Source: Flammeovirgaceae bacterium
Lineage (GTDB): Bacteria > Bacteroidota > Bacteroidia > Cytophagales > Cyclobacteriaceae
Assembly: GCA_027487845.1 (NCBI GenBank)
Contig: JAIYCV010000042.1
Span: 62,001 to 126,000, forward strand
Direction of reading: 5' to 3'
Length of the DNA stretch: 64,000 nt
Below, piece after piece: positions 1 through 9,271 of the stretch. The notes beneath the pieces are model-generated. The model searched no databases. It saw nothing but the letters and a program-made list of their open reading frames with translations, and was not told the origin of the DNA. Positions within the stretch are counted from its first letter, which is position 1. Each line of letters begins with the position of its first letter. The position numbers and the translations under genes were made by a program.

Positions 1-1129
1 TTTCCCAGTTCTGTAAATTGGATCGTTGCAAACTGCTGCCAAACTGCTCTTCATAAATCCGTTCGCTGCTCTCCACCCGTGTTTGGCTTAGCTTTCCCAT
101 CATGTTTACATCGGCATGGAAGTCGATGGTAGGCGTCAAGTTGTGGGAACCGAGTGCTTGCCGCACAGCAGATCGCACCACAGCATACACCGCGCGCTCA
201 TCGTCAAACTTTATTTCGGTTTTAGTGGGGTGCACGTTTACATCGATGTGTTTTGGATCAATTTCAATGAAGAGCACATAGAACGGGAAGCTTGCATCTT
301 GTAGCAAACCCTCATACGCACTGATGACGGCATGTGCCAAGTAATTATTTTTTATAAATCGATTATTAACAAAAATAAATTGTTCGCCACGTGTTTTTTT
401 TGCCGATGCTGGCTTGCCCACATAACCCGAAATTTTTACGAGCGAAGTTTCTTCTTGGCAACTTGCCAACTGCTCTTGATAGGTTTTGCCAAACAAAGCA
501 ACAATGCGTTGGTTCAATTTTGCCAGTGGCAAATTATAGATCGCATCGTCTTCTTGAATCATTTCGAAGGCTACGTCTGGTCGCGCCAGCGCAAGCCGCT
601 GAAATTCGTCAATAATATGTTTCAACTCTACTGGGTTCGATTTCAAAAAATTCCGCCTTGCGGGAATGTTAAAAAATAAGTTGCGGATAGAAATGTTCGA
701 CCCTTTTGGAGTGGCCACGGGCTCCTGCTTCTTAACCGATGAGCCTTCTACCAACAACAAAGTTCCTAACTCGGTATTTTCCTTTCGTGTTCTCAATTCT
801 AATTGACTAACCGCTGCGATGGAAGCGAGCGCCTCTCCGCGGAAGCCCATGGTGTGAAGCGTAAACAAATCCTCCGCCTTTCGGATTTTAGAAGTAGCGT
901 GGCGTTCTAAGCTCATGCGGGCATCGGTTTCACTCATGCCGCTACCATCGTCTATTACCTGAATTAGTGTTTTACCAGCGTCTTTGATAATCAGCTTGAT
1001 GGATGTGGCACCTGCGTCAATAGAATTTTCAATCAGTTCTTTTACTGCCGAAGCCGGTCGTTGAACTACTTCACCAGCCGCAATTTGGTTGGCAATTGAA
1101 TCGGGAAGAAGTTGGATAATGTCGGGCAT
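1..1129 (-). CDS. mutL: DNA mismatch repair protein MutL, N-terminal part (cut by window edge)
   Basis: GHKL-family ATPase that couples MutS mismatch recognition to strand incision and removal. I translated it from the complement strand. It starts with ATG at 1129 and stays open for about 376 codons to the window edge, so the C-terminal dimerisation/endonuclease half is missing. The ATPase motifs are clear: the general base lies in [10 protein letters not shown] (E31, N35), then DDGSGM (60-65) and GFRGEAL (95-101), and the transducer domain follows from about residue 205. It is divergent from the downstream hydrolase gene, separated by a repeat-rich spacer. Whether the missing half carries the endonuclease motif cannot be seen. 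Confidence 0.96.
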   Translation of the reverse strand, partial: MPDIIQLLPDSIANQIAAGEVVQRPASAVKELIENSIDAGATSIKLIIKDAGKTLIQVIDDGSGMSETDARMSLERHATSKIRKAEDLFTLHTMGFRGEALASIAAVSQLELRTRKENTELGTLLLVEGSSVKKQEPVATPKGSNISIRNLFFNIPARRNFLKSNPVELKHIIDEFQRLALARPDVAFEMIQEDDAIYNLPLAKLNQRIVALFGKTYQEQLASCQEETSLVKISGYVGKPASAKKTRGEQFIFVNNRFIKNNYLAHAVISAYEGLLQDASFPFYVLFIEIDPKHIDVNVHPTKTEIKFDDERAVYAVVRSAVRQALGSHNLTPTIDFHADVNMMGKLSQTRVESSERIYEEQFGSSLQRSNLQNWE

Positions 1130-1136
1130 TTTTTTT

Positions 1137-1261
1137 AAAAGCTAAAAGCTACCGGCTTCACGCTCCAAGCAAGGTAACTGGCACTTTTGATAGTTTAGTC
1201 GCACTGGTATAAATTAAATCAATCAGCTTTAAGCTGGTGGCTTGTGGCTTGGAGCTTTTTC
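1137..1261. repeat. Intergenic GCTT-type imperfect inverted repeat
   Basis: The spacer between mutL and the hydrolase gene holds short copies of a GCTT/AAGC word on both strands. Examples are AAAAGCT and GCTCCAAGC near 1140-1172, and GGCTTGTGGCTTGGAGC near 1240-1256. The two ends can pair (GCTCCAAGC with GCTTGGAGC), giving an imperfect cruciform. A similar word recurs near 22260-22300 at the start of the BtuF-like gene. No function is known to me. Confidence 0.5.
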
Positions 1262-1312
1262 CGTAAAATTGCCTTTATTCGTTTTCAATAACAAAACCCT
1301 AACTATTATATC

Positions 1313-4219
1313 GTGAAAAAAGTTTGGCTTCTAAGTTTTGCCATTGTATTGCTACAAACTAGTTGGGCCCAAAATCATAAGAGTAGATGGGTAGATAGTG
1401 TTTATCAGACACTTAAACCACAGGACAAAGTATCGCAACTTTTCATGATCCCGCTATCCGCTAACGCAAAACCAGCAGAAGTGGAAGCCATTAAACGCCA
1501 GTTAAGCGAGTTTAAGGTGGGTGGCTTATATGTAACAAGGGGTGGCTTAACAAACTATGCGAAATTAATTAACCAACTGCAAGCCCATTCGGCCACTCCC
1601 CTTTTGGTAGGCATTAATGCCGAGTGGGGAGTAGGACAAACATTAGACAGCACAATGAGTTTTCAAAAACCGTTAGTTTTAGGGGCCATTAAAAGCGATA
1701 GTCTTGTTTATGCGGTCGGTTCAGAAATTGCCAATCAAATGAAATTGCTTGGCCTGCATATCAATTTTGCACCCCATGCCGACTTGCAGATAAACAAACA
1801 AAATCCAGAAATCGCGCTGCGTTATTTTGGTGACAGTAAATTTAATGTTACTAAAAAATCGCTAGCACTCATGAAGGGGCTGCAAGACAACGGCATAATC
1901 GCTTGCGCGAAACATTTGCCTTCGGGTGAAGGCGACAATCAAAAAGAAAATAAAGACAATGTTTCTCTATATGATATAAATCGTCTGGATACGTTAGAAT
2001 TTTATCCTTACCAAAAAATGATTGAGGGCGGATTAAAAGGGTTGCTTACTTCGCATCTCCATTTTTCCATACAGGGAAAGAAAGGATCATTGCCAGCATC
2101 TGTTTCTGAACTATTTATAAGCGAAGTGTTGAAGAAAAAAATTGGCTTTAACGGATTAACCTTTTCTGAAATACCCTACCTACAAAGTGTCGCAAGCAAG
2201 AAAAGAAATGGAGATACCGAGCTTCTTGCCTTTTCTGTGGGCAACGATGTGTTGATTGCTCCGCTAAATATAAAGGCCGCTCGAAGAAAAATTCTAAGAG
2301 CAATAAAAAAAGACGCTTCATTAAAAAAGCAATTAGAAGGAAGTGTAAAAAAGATATTAGAGGCTAAATACGATGCTGGATTGCCTCGAAGAATTCCCAT
2401 TAAACTTGAAGGCCTATATGATTCCCTAAATAATGGGCATGGCTTGTATCTAAAGCAGTTAGTTGCTGAAGCTTCTGTTACCCTTGTTAGAAATGACAAA
2501 CAGTTATTACCCATCCAAACGTTAGACAATAAAAAGTTTCTTTCCATTTCCATTGGAGAAGAAGGGAACAATGAGTTTAATCATTATTTGAGCAAGTATG
2601 CTGAGTTTGAGTTTTTCCATATCAAAAAAGCTGCTGATACCATAAGCGTAAAACAAAAGATCGCGCAAGCAGATATAATTGTAGTTAGCATTTTGCCTTC
2701 TGCTTATCTAATAGAAAAAGAATTAGTTCGTTTTGTTAGAAATCTGGCAACAAAAAAAGAAGTTGTGCTTGCGCATTTCTCTAGTCCCTATTCGTTAAAA
2801 GATTTTGAAAGTATATCCACATTAATTGCTGGATATACAGACGAAGACCTAATGCCGAAGGTGGCGGCTGAAATCATTTTCGGTGGAATAAGATCGAAAG
2901 GTGCATTGCCCGTTTCTGTTTCCCAAGTTCTTCCTTTCGGGAGAAGTATTGAGTCAAACACTTGCAATCGTTTTTCATATACTCAGCCAGAAGCCGTTGG
3001 CATGAGCGCCAAAACGTTAAAACAAATTGAAACCATAGCCAAGGAAGCGATTGCTTCAGGTGCTACGCCTGGTTGTCACGTTTTCGTTGCTCGCCATGGT
3101 AAAGTGGTGTACGAAAAATCGTTTGGGTCATTGATGTACGATAAAAAATTGCCTGTTACCGATGAGACCATTTACGATTTGGCTTCCGTAACAAAGGTAT
3201 CAGCCACGCTACAAGCAGTTATGTTTATGTATGAGCGCGGCCTTATCGATATCAATAAAAAGGCATCGGTGTACCTGCCTGAATTAAAAAATTCAAACAA
3301 GAAAGATTTTATCATTAAGGATATTCTTACACACCAAGCTGGTTTATGGCCGTTCCTACCCTTTTGGGCGCAAACCATAAAAGATTCACTGCATTTGCCT
3401 CAATACTATAACAAACAGCAAACGAAAGAATATCCGTTTCCTGTGTCAGAAAATTTATTTGCCAAAAAGTCCATGAAGGATAGTCTTTGGCATTGGATCG
3501 TAAACTCTAAAATTGTTGAGAAAACTCCGCGGACTCCATATACTTACAAGTACAGCGACATGGGCTTTTACATTATGCAGCACTTAGCTGAAAAAATGCT
3601 GAACCAACCGCAAGAAGATTTTTTAGATCAAAACCTCTATCATCCGCTTGGCGCTTACACCACTGGGTATCTTCCGTTGCGAAAATTTCCAGCTGAACGA
3701 ATTGCGCCTACGGAAGACGATAAAACGTTTAGAAGGTCGTTGTTAAGGGGTTATGTGCACGACCAAGGCGCTGCCATGCATGGCGGCATTGCAGGGCACG
3801 CAGGCCTTTTTAGCGATGCCAATGATTTAGGTAAGCTTGCGCAGATGTGGCTTAATAAGGGCAGCTATGGTGGTGTTCAATTTTTTAAGCCCGAAACCAT
3901 TGAGCTTTTCACCAACAAACAATTTGAAAATAGCCGAAGAGGACTTGGTTGGGATAAGCCTACTCCTGGCGACCCAAGCGGCCCTACCTCTTTACTTGCT
4001 TCGACAAAAACGTTTGGCCATACGGGCTTTACCGGCACGTGTGTTTGGGTAGATCCTGAATATGATTTGGTCTATATTTTCCTCTCTAATCGCGTGTATC
4101 CAGACATGAACAATAATAAGCTATTAAATGCCAATGTTCGTCCTCGTATTCAAGATGTGATTTATAAATCCATCACCTCTTTTAAAAGCAATTCACAATT
4201 AATTAATGAAACCAAATAG
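1313..4219 (+). CDS. Secreted GH3-like domain fused to a beta-lactamase-fold serine hydrolase
   Basis: 968 aa with a GTG start and a Sec signal peptide ending near SWAQ (residue 20), so probably periplasmic. Residues about 30-360 resemble a family 3 glycosidase (NagZ-like beta-N-acetylglucosaminidase), followed by a GH3 C-terminal region to about 560. Residues about 570-950 form a class C beta-lactamase/transpeptidase-fold domain with S625-V-T-K628, Y747-S-D and H903-T-G all present. Related Bacteroidota fusions are annotated as bifunctional cell-wall enzymes. Here the GH3 half looks degenerate: the expected FTDA nucleophile Asp aligns with E286 (FSEI), and the GHGD histidine aligns with E206 (GEGD). 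The hydrolase half is probably the active part. It lies 25 nt upstream of bshA on the same strand. Confidence 0.85.
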   Translation: MKKVWLLSFAIVLLQTSWAQNHKSRWVDSVYQTLKPQDKVSQLFMIPLSANAKPAEVEAIKRQLSEFKVGGLYVTRGGLTNYAKLINQLQAHSATPLLVGINAEWGVGQTLDSTMSFQKPLVLGAIKSDSLVYAVGSEIANQMKLLGLHINFAPHADLQINKQNPEIALRYFGDSKFNVTKKSLALMKGLQDNGIIACAKHLPSGEGDNQKENKDNVSLYDINRLDTLEFYPYQKMIEGGLKGLLTSHLHFSIQGKKGSLPASVSELFISEVLKKKIGFNGLTFSEIPYLQSVASKKRNGDTELLAFSVGNDVLIAPLNIKAARRKILRAIKKDASLKKQLEGSVKKILEAKYDAGLPRRIPIKLEGLYDSLNNGHGLYLKQLVAEASVTLVRNDKQLLPIQTLDNKKFLSISIGEEGNNEFNHYLSKYAEFEFFHIKKAADTISVKQKIAQADIIVVSILPSAYLIEKELVRFVRNLATKKEVVLAHFSSPYSLKDFESISTLIAGYTDEDLMPKVAAEIIFGGIRSKGALPVSVSQVLPFGRSIESNTCNRFSYTQPEAVGMSAKTLKQIETIAKEAIASGATPGCHVFVARHGKVVYEKSFGSLMYDKKLPVTDETIYDLASVTKVSATLQAVMFMYERGLIDINKKASVYLPELKNSNKKDFIIKDILTHQAGLWPFLPFWAQTIKDSLHLPQYYNKQQTKEYPFPVSENLFAKKSMKDSLWHWIVNSKIVEKTPRTPYTYKYSDMGFYIMQHLAEKMLNQPQEDFLDQNLYHPLGAYTTGYLPLRKFPAERIAPTEDDKTFRRSLLRGYVHDQGAAMHGGIAGHAGLFSDANDLGKLAQMWLNKGSYGGVQFFKPETIELFTNKQFENSRRGLGWDKPTPGDPSGPTSLLASTKTFGHTGFTGTCVWVDPEYDLVYIFLSNRVYPDMNNNKLLNANVRPRIQDVIYKSITSFKSNSQLINETK

Positions 4220-4244
4220 CCTACTTATTGGTTAACACTTAACG

Positions 4245-5387
4245 ATGGCATCAAAAAAAATTAAAATAGGAATTGTTTGCTACCCAACTTTTGGAGGCAG
4301 CGGGGTGGTAGCCACTGAATTGGGCAAAGCCTTAGCAAAGCATGACCATAAAGTTCATTTCATAACCTACTCCCAACCCAGCAGATTAGACTTTCTTAAC
4401 GAAAATCTTTTTTATCACGAAGTTGACTTTCGGTCTTACCCTCTTTTTGAATATCCACCCTATGAACTCGCGCTCGCAAGCAAAATGGTAAGTGTGGTAA
4501 AAAACGAAGGGCTCGATTTGCTCCATGTGCATTATGCAATTCCTCATGCTTCTGCTGCATACATGGCAAAACAGATCTTAAAAAGTCAGGGTATTACTAT
4601 TCCGGTTGTAACCACACTTCATGGAACCGACATCACCCTTGTGGGAAAAGATGCATCTTACGAACCTGTTGTTACCTTCAGCATAAATCAATCGGATGGA
4701 GTTACTGCCGTTTCTCACGATCTGAAAAAACAGACCTACGAATTTTTTAACATTACCAATGAAATTGAAGTAATACCTAATTTCATAGACCTTAAAAAAT
4801 TCAAAAAACAAAAGAAAGACCATTTCAAAAAAGCAATTTGCCCGAATGGCGAAATGCTGATTGTGCATACCTCCAACTTCCGTAAGGTGAAGCGTATTGG
4901 AGATATCATTCAAATTTTTAATAACATTCACCAACAAATGCCTTCTAAACTTTTGATGATTGGCGATGGCCCTGAGCGCGCCAAAGCAGAGAAGTTAAGC
5001 AAGGAGTTGGGCATTGAACACGATATACGCTTCCTCGGCAAGTTGGAAGCGGTAGAAGAAGTGTTGTCAGTGGCCGACCTGTTTTTGATGCCATCAGAAA
5101 AAGAAAGTTTCGGATTGGCAGCACTGGAAGCCATGGCGTGTGAGGTACCTGTAATTTCTTCTAACACGGGGGGCATTCCAGAGTTGAACATTCACGGTGT
5201 TACAGGGTTTTTAAGCAATGTTGGAGATGTAGAAGACATGACCAAAAATGCCTTGTACATTTTGGATAAAGATAATTTGCCAACATTTAAAGCAAACGCG
5301 CTAAGTCAGGCAAAGAAATTTGACATCGCTAACATTCTTCCTTTGTACGAAAATTATTATCAGAAAGTAATTGATTTGAAAATGTGA
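4245..5387 (+). CDS. bshA: N-acetyl-alpha-D-glucosaminyl L-malate synthase BshA
   Basis: First enzyme of bacillithiol synthesis: it transfers GlcNAc from UDP-GlcNAc to L-malate in the cytoplasm. The protein is a 380 aa GT-B, family 4 glycosyltransferase of the usual BshA length. Visible motifs are the N-terminal GGSGVVATELGKAL loop (about 17-30), HVHYAIPHA, TLHGTDIT, and the C-terminal EX7E motif (E287 and E295) before ISSNTGGIPE. The ATG lies 25 nt after the stop of the secreted hydrolase gene, so the two may be co-transcribed. bshB and bshC are not in the window. Confidence 0.95.
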   Translation: MASKKIKIGIVCYPTFGGSGVVATELGKALAKHDHKVHFITYSQPSRLDFLNENLFYHEVDFRSYPLFEYPPYELALASKMVSVVKNEGLDLLHVHYAIPHASAAYMAKQILKSQGITIPVVTTLHGTDITLVGKDASYEPVVTFSINQSDGVTAVSHDLKKQTYEFFNITNEIEVIPNFIDLKKFKKQKKDHFKKAICPNGEMLIVHTSNFRKVKRIGDIIQIFNNIHQQMPSKLLMIGDGPERAKAEKLSKELGIEHDIRFLGKLEAVEEVLSVADLFLMPSEKESFGLAALEAMACEVPVISSNTGGIPELNIHGVTGFLSNVGDVEDMTKNALYILDKDNLPTFKANALSQAKKFDIANILPLYENYYQKVIDLKM

Positions 5388-5545
5388 CGATTTGAAAATT
5401 AGCAAATTAGATGACTCAAAAATGGATAACCGCCAAATTTGCCGAGCCGATTGAAAAAATTGGAACTAGTTTTCAAACCATCAACTGAACTTATTTTAAA
5501 TTTTCAAATCACCAAATTTTCAAATTAACTCATCAAAAAATCAAC
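5388..5545. other. AT-rich spacer with repeated AAATTTTCAAAT-type words
   Basis: This 158 nt gap between bshA and the VWA gene holds no ORF. It is dominated by short AT-rich words such as TTTGAAAATT, AAATTTTCAAATC and CAAATTTTCAAATT. Similar spacers occur at 6721-6785, 45961-46037, 46120-46195, 47885-47917 and 49970-50054, so this seems to be a genome-wide intergenic style. No promoter or terminator is convincing here. Confidence 0.4.
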
Positions 5546-6643
5546 ATGCTAGGACACCGATTTACAAAATACGTTCCCCCGCAAGATGAGTCGAAAAGCG
5601 ACTTCGAAAAACTGCTTAACATCTTCATGCAACTGTTGCTGATTACTTCGGGCAATGTAGATGAAGCACTGCAATGGTTAACGGAGGTAGATAAGCAGTA
5701 TAAACTATCCAATCCTAATTACGGCATTGGTGATTTTATTGAAGACCTAAAGAAGAACGGATACATTACCGATAAAACCCCCGATGGAAAGTTTAAAGTC
5801 AATGCGAAGGGTGAACAAAAAATAAGGCAGTCTGCGCTGGAAGAAATTTTCGGCAAACTTAAAAAAGGCAAAGGAGGTGAGCACAAAACTCCGCATAGTG
5901 GCCGTGGCGATGAAGTTACCACCGACAGGCGCGATTACGAATTTGGCGATACGCTCGAAAACATTGCCATGACTGACTCTATCAAAAACGCTCAGATCAA
6001 TCATGGCTATGAAAATTTCTTCATGACCGAAGAAGACCTGGAGGTAGTGGAGAGCGAATTTAAAACGCAAACCTCCACCGTGTTGATGATCGACATCAGT
6101 CACAGTATGATTTTATACGGTGAAGATCGCATCACCCCTGCAAAGAAAGTAGCGATGGCACTGGCAGAACTTATCACAAAAAAATATCCGAAGGACACAC
6201 TGGACATTTTAGTGTTTGGTGACGATGCCTGGCAAATAGAAATAAAAGATTTGCCTTACTTAAATGTTGGCCCGTATCATACCAATACCGTTGCCGGACT
6301 TGAACTTGCTATGGACATTCTGCGCAGAAGAAAGAATGCCAACAAGCAAGTGTTCATGATTACCGATGGCAAGCCTACGTGTATCAAACAGGGCATTAAA
6401 TATTATAAAAATAGCTTTGGCCTTGATGAAAAGATCTTATCGAAAACGTTAAACCTCGCAGGGCAATTGAGGAAACTTAAAATACCAGTTACTACTTTTA
6501 TGATTGCCACCGATCCTTACTTAAAATCATTTGTGCGCGAATTCACCAAAGCCAATAACGGTAACGCTTACTACAGCAGCTTACAAGGCTTAGGCAATCT
6601 TGTATTTGAAGACTTTAAACGCAACCGAGCTAAAAATCTTTGA
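5546..6643 (+). CDS. VWA-domain protein (partner of MoxR-type AAA+ ATPase)
   Basis: 365 aa with no signal peptide, so cytoplasmic. The N-terminal half (about 1-170) is charged and unassigned. The C-terminal half is a von Willebrand factor A domain with the metal-binding DxSxS motif D183-I-S-H-S187 and MITDG around D274. The gene is followed by an AAA+ ATPase on the same strand. In known ChlI/ChlD-like and MoxR/VWA pairs, the ATPase and VWA protein act together in remodelling or metal insertion. The substrate here cannot be told from sequence. Confidence 0.85.
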   Translation: MLGHRFTKYVPPQDESKSDFEKLLNIFMQLLLITSGNVDEALQWLTEVDKQYKLSNPNYGIGDFIEDLKKNGYITDKTPDGKFKVNAKGEQKIRQSALEEIFGKLKKGKGGEHKTPHSGRGDEVTTDRRDYEFGDTLENIAMTDSIKNAQINHGYENFFMTEEDLEVVESEFKTQTSTVLMIDISHSMILYGEDRITPAKKVAMALAELITKKYPKDTLDILVFGDDAWQIEIKDLPYLNVGPYHTNTVAGLELAMDILRRRKNANKQVFMITDGKPTCIKQGIKYYKNSFGLDEKILSKTLNLAGQLRKLKIPVTTFMIATDPYLKSFVREFTKANNGNAYYSSLQGLGNLVFEDFKRNRAKNL

Positions 6644-6673
6644 TCAGTTGACTTGATGATTCGGCAGCGGGGC

Positions 6674-6706
6674 AGGTGTCAGACCGCTTGGAGCGGTCTG
6701 ACACCT
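6674..6706. repeat. Perfect 15-bp-stem hairpin, REP-like
   Basis: Arms at 6674-6688 and 6692-6706 are exact reverse complements (AGGTGTCAGACCGCT) around a TGG loop. No T-tract follows on either strand, so it is not a classic intrinsic terminator. It sits between the co-oriented VWA and AAA+ genes and could be a REP-like element or a transcript-processing or stability hairpin. Confidence 0.7.
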
Positions 6707-6785
6707 AACGGAAAAAACAATTACAGGCAGTCTAACAAATCATTAATTTATCAAATCAACAAATTATCGAATCAACAAATCAACT

Positions 6786-8312
6786 ATGAATCATAAAAAC
6801 ATTAAAACACTCGGTAAATTAAAAGCAGCAGGTTATTTCCACAAGAGTATAAAGGAAGAATTAAGGAGTAACCTGATTGCCAAACTTCAAAAGAAAGAAA
6901 ATGTGTTTGAAGGTATTTGGGGTTATGAAGAAACCGTTATCCCTGACCTTGAGCGCGCCATCCTCGCAGGGCACGATATAAACTTGCTTGGACTTCGCGG
7001 ACAAGCCAAAACACGTCTTGCACGGTTGATGGTTAATTTGCTGGATGAATACATTCCGGTTGTTGAAGGTTCTGAATTGAATGACGATCCACTCCACCCT
7101 ATCACTACGTTCGGTGTGGAGAAAATAAAACTAAATGGCGATGAAACACCCATTACCTGGTTGCATCGCGATGAACGCTATACTGAAAAGCTTTCTACGC
7201 CCGATGTATCAATTGCCGATTTGATTGGCGATGTGGATCCGATCAAAGCAGCTTCGTTGAAACTTCCGTATTCCGATGAGCGGGTGATTCATTTCGGATT
7301 AATTCCACGTTCGCATCGTTGCATTTTTGTATTGAACGAGTTGCCCGATTTACAAGCGCGCATACAAGTGGCGCTGTTCAACATATTACAAGAAGGCGAT
7401 ATTCAAATTCGCGGATTTAAACTGCGCTTGCCTTTAGAAATTCAATTTGTGTTCACTGCCAATCCGGAAGATTATACCAATCGTGGTAGCATTGTAACAC
7501 CTTTGAAAGATCGCATCGACAGTCAGATCATTACACACTATCCTAAAACACTAGACATTGGAAAGAAGATAACGCAACAAGAAGCGCGCATAAACGACAT
7601 ACAACGGAAAACAATTACCAGCAACGAAATCGCAAAAGACTTAGTGGAGCAAATTGCATTTGAAGCGCGCAAGAGCGAGTATGTCGATGCCAAGAGTGGT
7701 GTCTCTGCACGCTTAACAATTTCTGCTTATGAAAACCTGATGGCTGCTGCCGAGCGCAGAAGCATTATCAACAGCGAGAAGAACACCACTGTACGTGTGT
7801 CCGATTTTATTGGCGTGATCCCTTCCATCACCGGCAAGGTAGAATTGGTATATGAGGGCGAGCAAGAAGGGCCAGGCATTGTAGCACAGAACTTAGTGGG
7901 CAAAGCGTTGCGCACTCAGTTTATCAACTACTTCCCCGACCCGGAGAAATACCGCAAGCAAAAGGAAAAAAGCCCCTATAAAAAAATTGCTGATTGGTTT
8001 GGCGATGGCAACACCATTGATTTATTAAACGACTTAACCAATCAAGAATACGAAACCACACTGAAGAAAGTGCCGGGCTTGCTCGACTTAGTAAACGAAT
8101 TCCACAAAGGCCAGGACAGCAGCTTGAAGTTATTTTTGATGGAGTTTGCCCTTCACGGGCTGGCAGAGTACAGCTTAATAAGCAAACACAACCTAAGTGC
8201 CGGCTTGCAGTTTAAAGATTTACTAAGCAGTATGTTTACACTTCCAAAACCAGGCGCGGATGACGATGAGGAAGAAGAAGGCGATGAATTGTTTGGTAAG
8301 GGGAAGAGGTGA
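6786..8312 (+). CDS. MoxR/ChlI-type AAA+ ATPase
   Basis: 508 aa, cytoplasmic. The Walker A motif is GLRGQAKT (69-76, K75-T76). The Walker B-like strand FVLNE ends at E185, and ANPEDYTNRG is the sensor 1 region. A helical lid follows, and the C-terminus is acidic (DDDEEEEGDE). This matches the ATPase partner of VWA proteins, often auto-annotated as magnesium chelatase. No porphyrin-synthesis gene is nearby, so a chelatase role is not supported. It probably works with the VWA protein encoded 142 nt upstream. Confidence 0.87.
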   Translation: MNHKNIKTLGKLKAAGYFHKSIKEELRSNLIAKLQKKENVFEGIWGYEETVIPDLERAILAGHDINLLGLRGQAKTRLARLMVNLLDEYIPVVEGSELNDDPLHPITTFGVEKIKLNGDETPITWLHRDERYTEKLSTPDVSIADLIGDVDPIKAASLKLPYSDERVIHFGLIPRSHRCIFVLNELPDLQARIQVALFNILQEGDIQIRGFKLRLPLEIQFVFTANPEDYTNRGSIVTPLKDRIDSQIITHYPKTLDIGKKITQQEARINDIQRKTITSNEIAKDLVEQIAFEARKSEYVDAKSGVSARLTISAYENLMAAAERRSIINSEKNTTVRVSDFIGVIPSITGKVELVYEGEQEGPGIVAQNLVGKALRTQFINYFPDPEKYRKQKEKSPYKKIADWFGDGNTIDLLNDLTNQEYETTLKKVPGLLDLVNEFHKGQDSSLKLFLMEFALHGLAEYSLISKHNLSAGLQFKDLLSSMFTLPKPGADDDEEEEGDELFGKGKR

Positions 8313-8380
8313 TTTTTTAATCCAACTTTTTTTAATATTAAATAATGATTTAAAAAATTTAGAGAGAAGCTATATAAAAA

Positions 8381-8773
8381 ATGAAGTTTGACATTAAAAA
8401 TGGCATCCTTGAAATAGGACACTTTTCATTTGACTCAAATTTCACAGAGGAAAAAGTTGAAACTCAGTTTTTCGAAAAAATTTTTTCAAAGACCAATTTT
8501 ACCAGTTATCTAAATTCAAACATCGACAATGGAGAGTCCAGTGTTTTGTTACATTTCGAAAGCCAAAAATTGAAATGTATTGAAATCCGTGCTGGCAAAA
8601 ATTATAAAACTTCACCTTTCATGATTGAAAATAAAGAGAGGAAGTTGCTAGATAATTATTTTCAACTGCTAGGAAGAGGCCAAAATTATAAGTGGGGTAG
8701 CAGTAGATTGGTAGATGATCAAAAGGGAGGTTCTTTGAGTATACTAGTAAAATATGAATCGCTTAGGACTTGA
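8381..8773 (+). CDS. Hypothetical protein, 130 aa
   Basis: Not recognised. It is a soluble protein with no signal peptide or membrane segment. It has alternating hydrophobic/charged stretches and a Lys-rich C-terminal half (NKERKLLDNYFQLLGRGQNYKWG). The coding region is more AT-rich than neighbouring housekeeping genes, and it lies next to a decayed toxin-antitoxin pair, suggesting accessory DNA. Start at ATG 8381, 68 nt after the AAA+ gene. Small immunity-type proteins can look like this, but nothing shows that function. Confidence 0.6.
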   Translation: MKFDIKNGILEIGHFSFDSNFTEEKVETQFFEKIFSKTNFTSYLNSNIDNGESSVLLHFESQKLKCIEIRAGKNYKTSPFMIENKERKLLDNYFQLLGRGQNYKWGSSRLVDDQKGGSLSILVKYESLRT

Positions 8774-8876
8774 AGGTCATTTTTATGTCCAGCATCGTCC
8801 CTTGTAGAACGACATAAGTAGATTCTGATACTTTTTAAATTACCAATTTTTGGCAATTTCGAGTAAACTGTAAAAC

Positions 8877-9106
8877 ATGGGCCGCAATACATCTATATCA
8901 CTTGGAAACCATTTTGAAGAGTTTGTTGATGATAAAGTAACAACAGGTTTAAAAATGCAAGCGAAGTGATACGTTCCGGGCTGCGTTTGTTAAAAGAAGA
9001 AAACAAGGTGATAGCATTAAAAAGAGCTATTGAGGAAGGTTTTGAAAGTGGAATAGCTAAAAATTTTAATTCAAAAAAATACCTGGAAAAACTAAAAACT
9101 GGCTGA
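8877..9106 (+). pseudogene. ParD-type antitoxin pseudogene (frameshift)
   Basis: Reading from ATG 8877 gives MGRNTSISLGNHFEEFVDDKV, a ribbon-helix-helix ParD start, then TGA after 30 codons. In another frame, from about 8955, the expected ParD continuation appears (NASEVIRSGLRLLKEEN) and runs to TGA at 9104-9106. Loss of one base around 8945-8955 (run GGTTTAAAAA) explains the break. Restored, the protein would be about 76 aa, normal for ParD. Confidence 0.8.
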
Positions 9107-9271
9107 TGATAAAGTAAATGGCAAAAAATATCCTGATGTGTCTGGCCGATATTCTAAGTTTAAAAGTAGGAGTCTATATTATCTTTTACCAAAAATTAAA
9201 AAGGCAGTAAAATAGAGATCTCCAGAATACTTCACAGTAGAATGGATTTAAAGAATAGGATGGAAGAATAA
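9107..9271 (+). pseudogene. ParE-type toxin remnant (5'-truncated, multiply frameshifted)
   Basis: Directly after the broken antitoxin, three frames together spell the C-terminal half of a ParE/RelE-superfamily toxin. These are GKKYPDVSGRYSKFK (9120-9164), VGVYIIFYQK (9166-9195) and KIEISRILHSRMDLKNRMEE (about 9209-9268), then TAA. The N-terminal half is missing and at least two frameshifts are needed, so no toxin can be made. ParE poisons DNA gyrase in known systems; this copy is dead. Confidence 0.78.
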
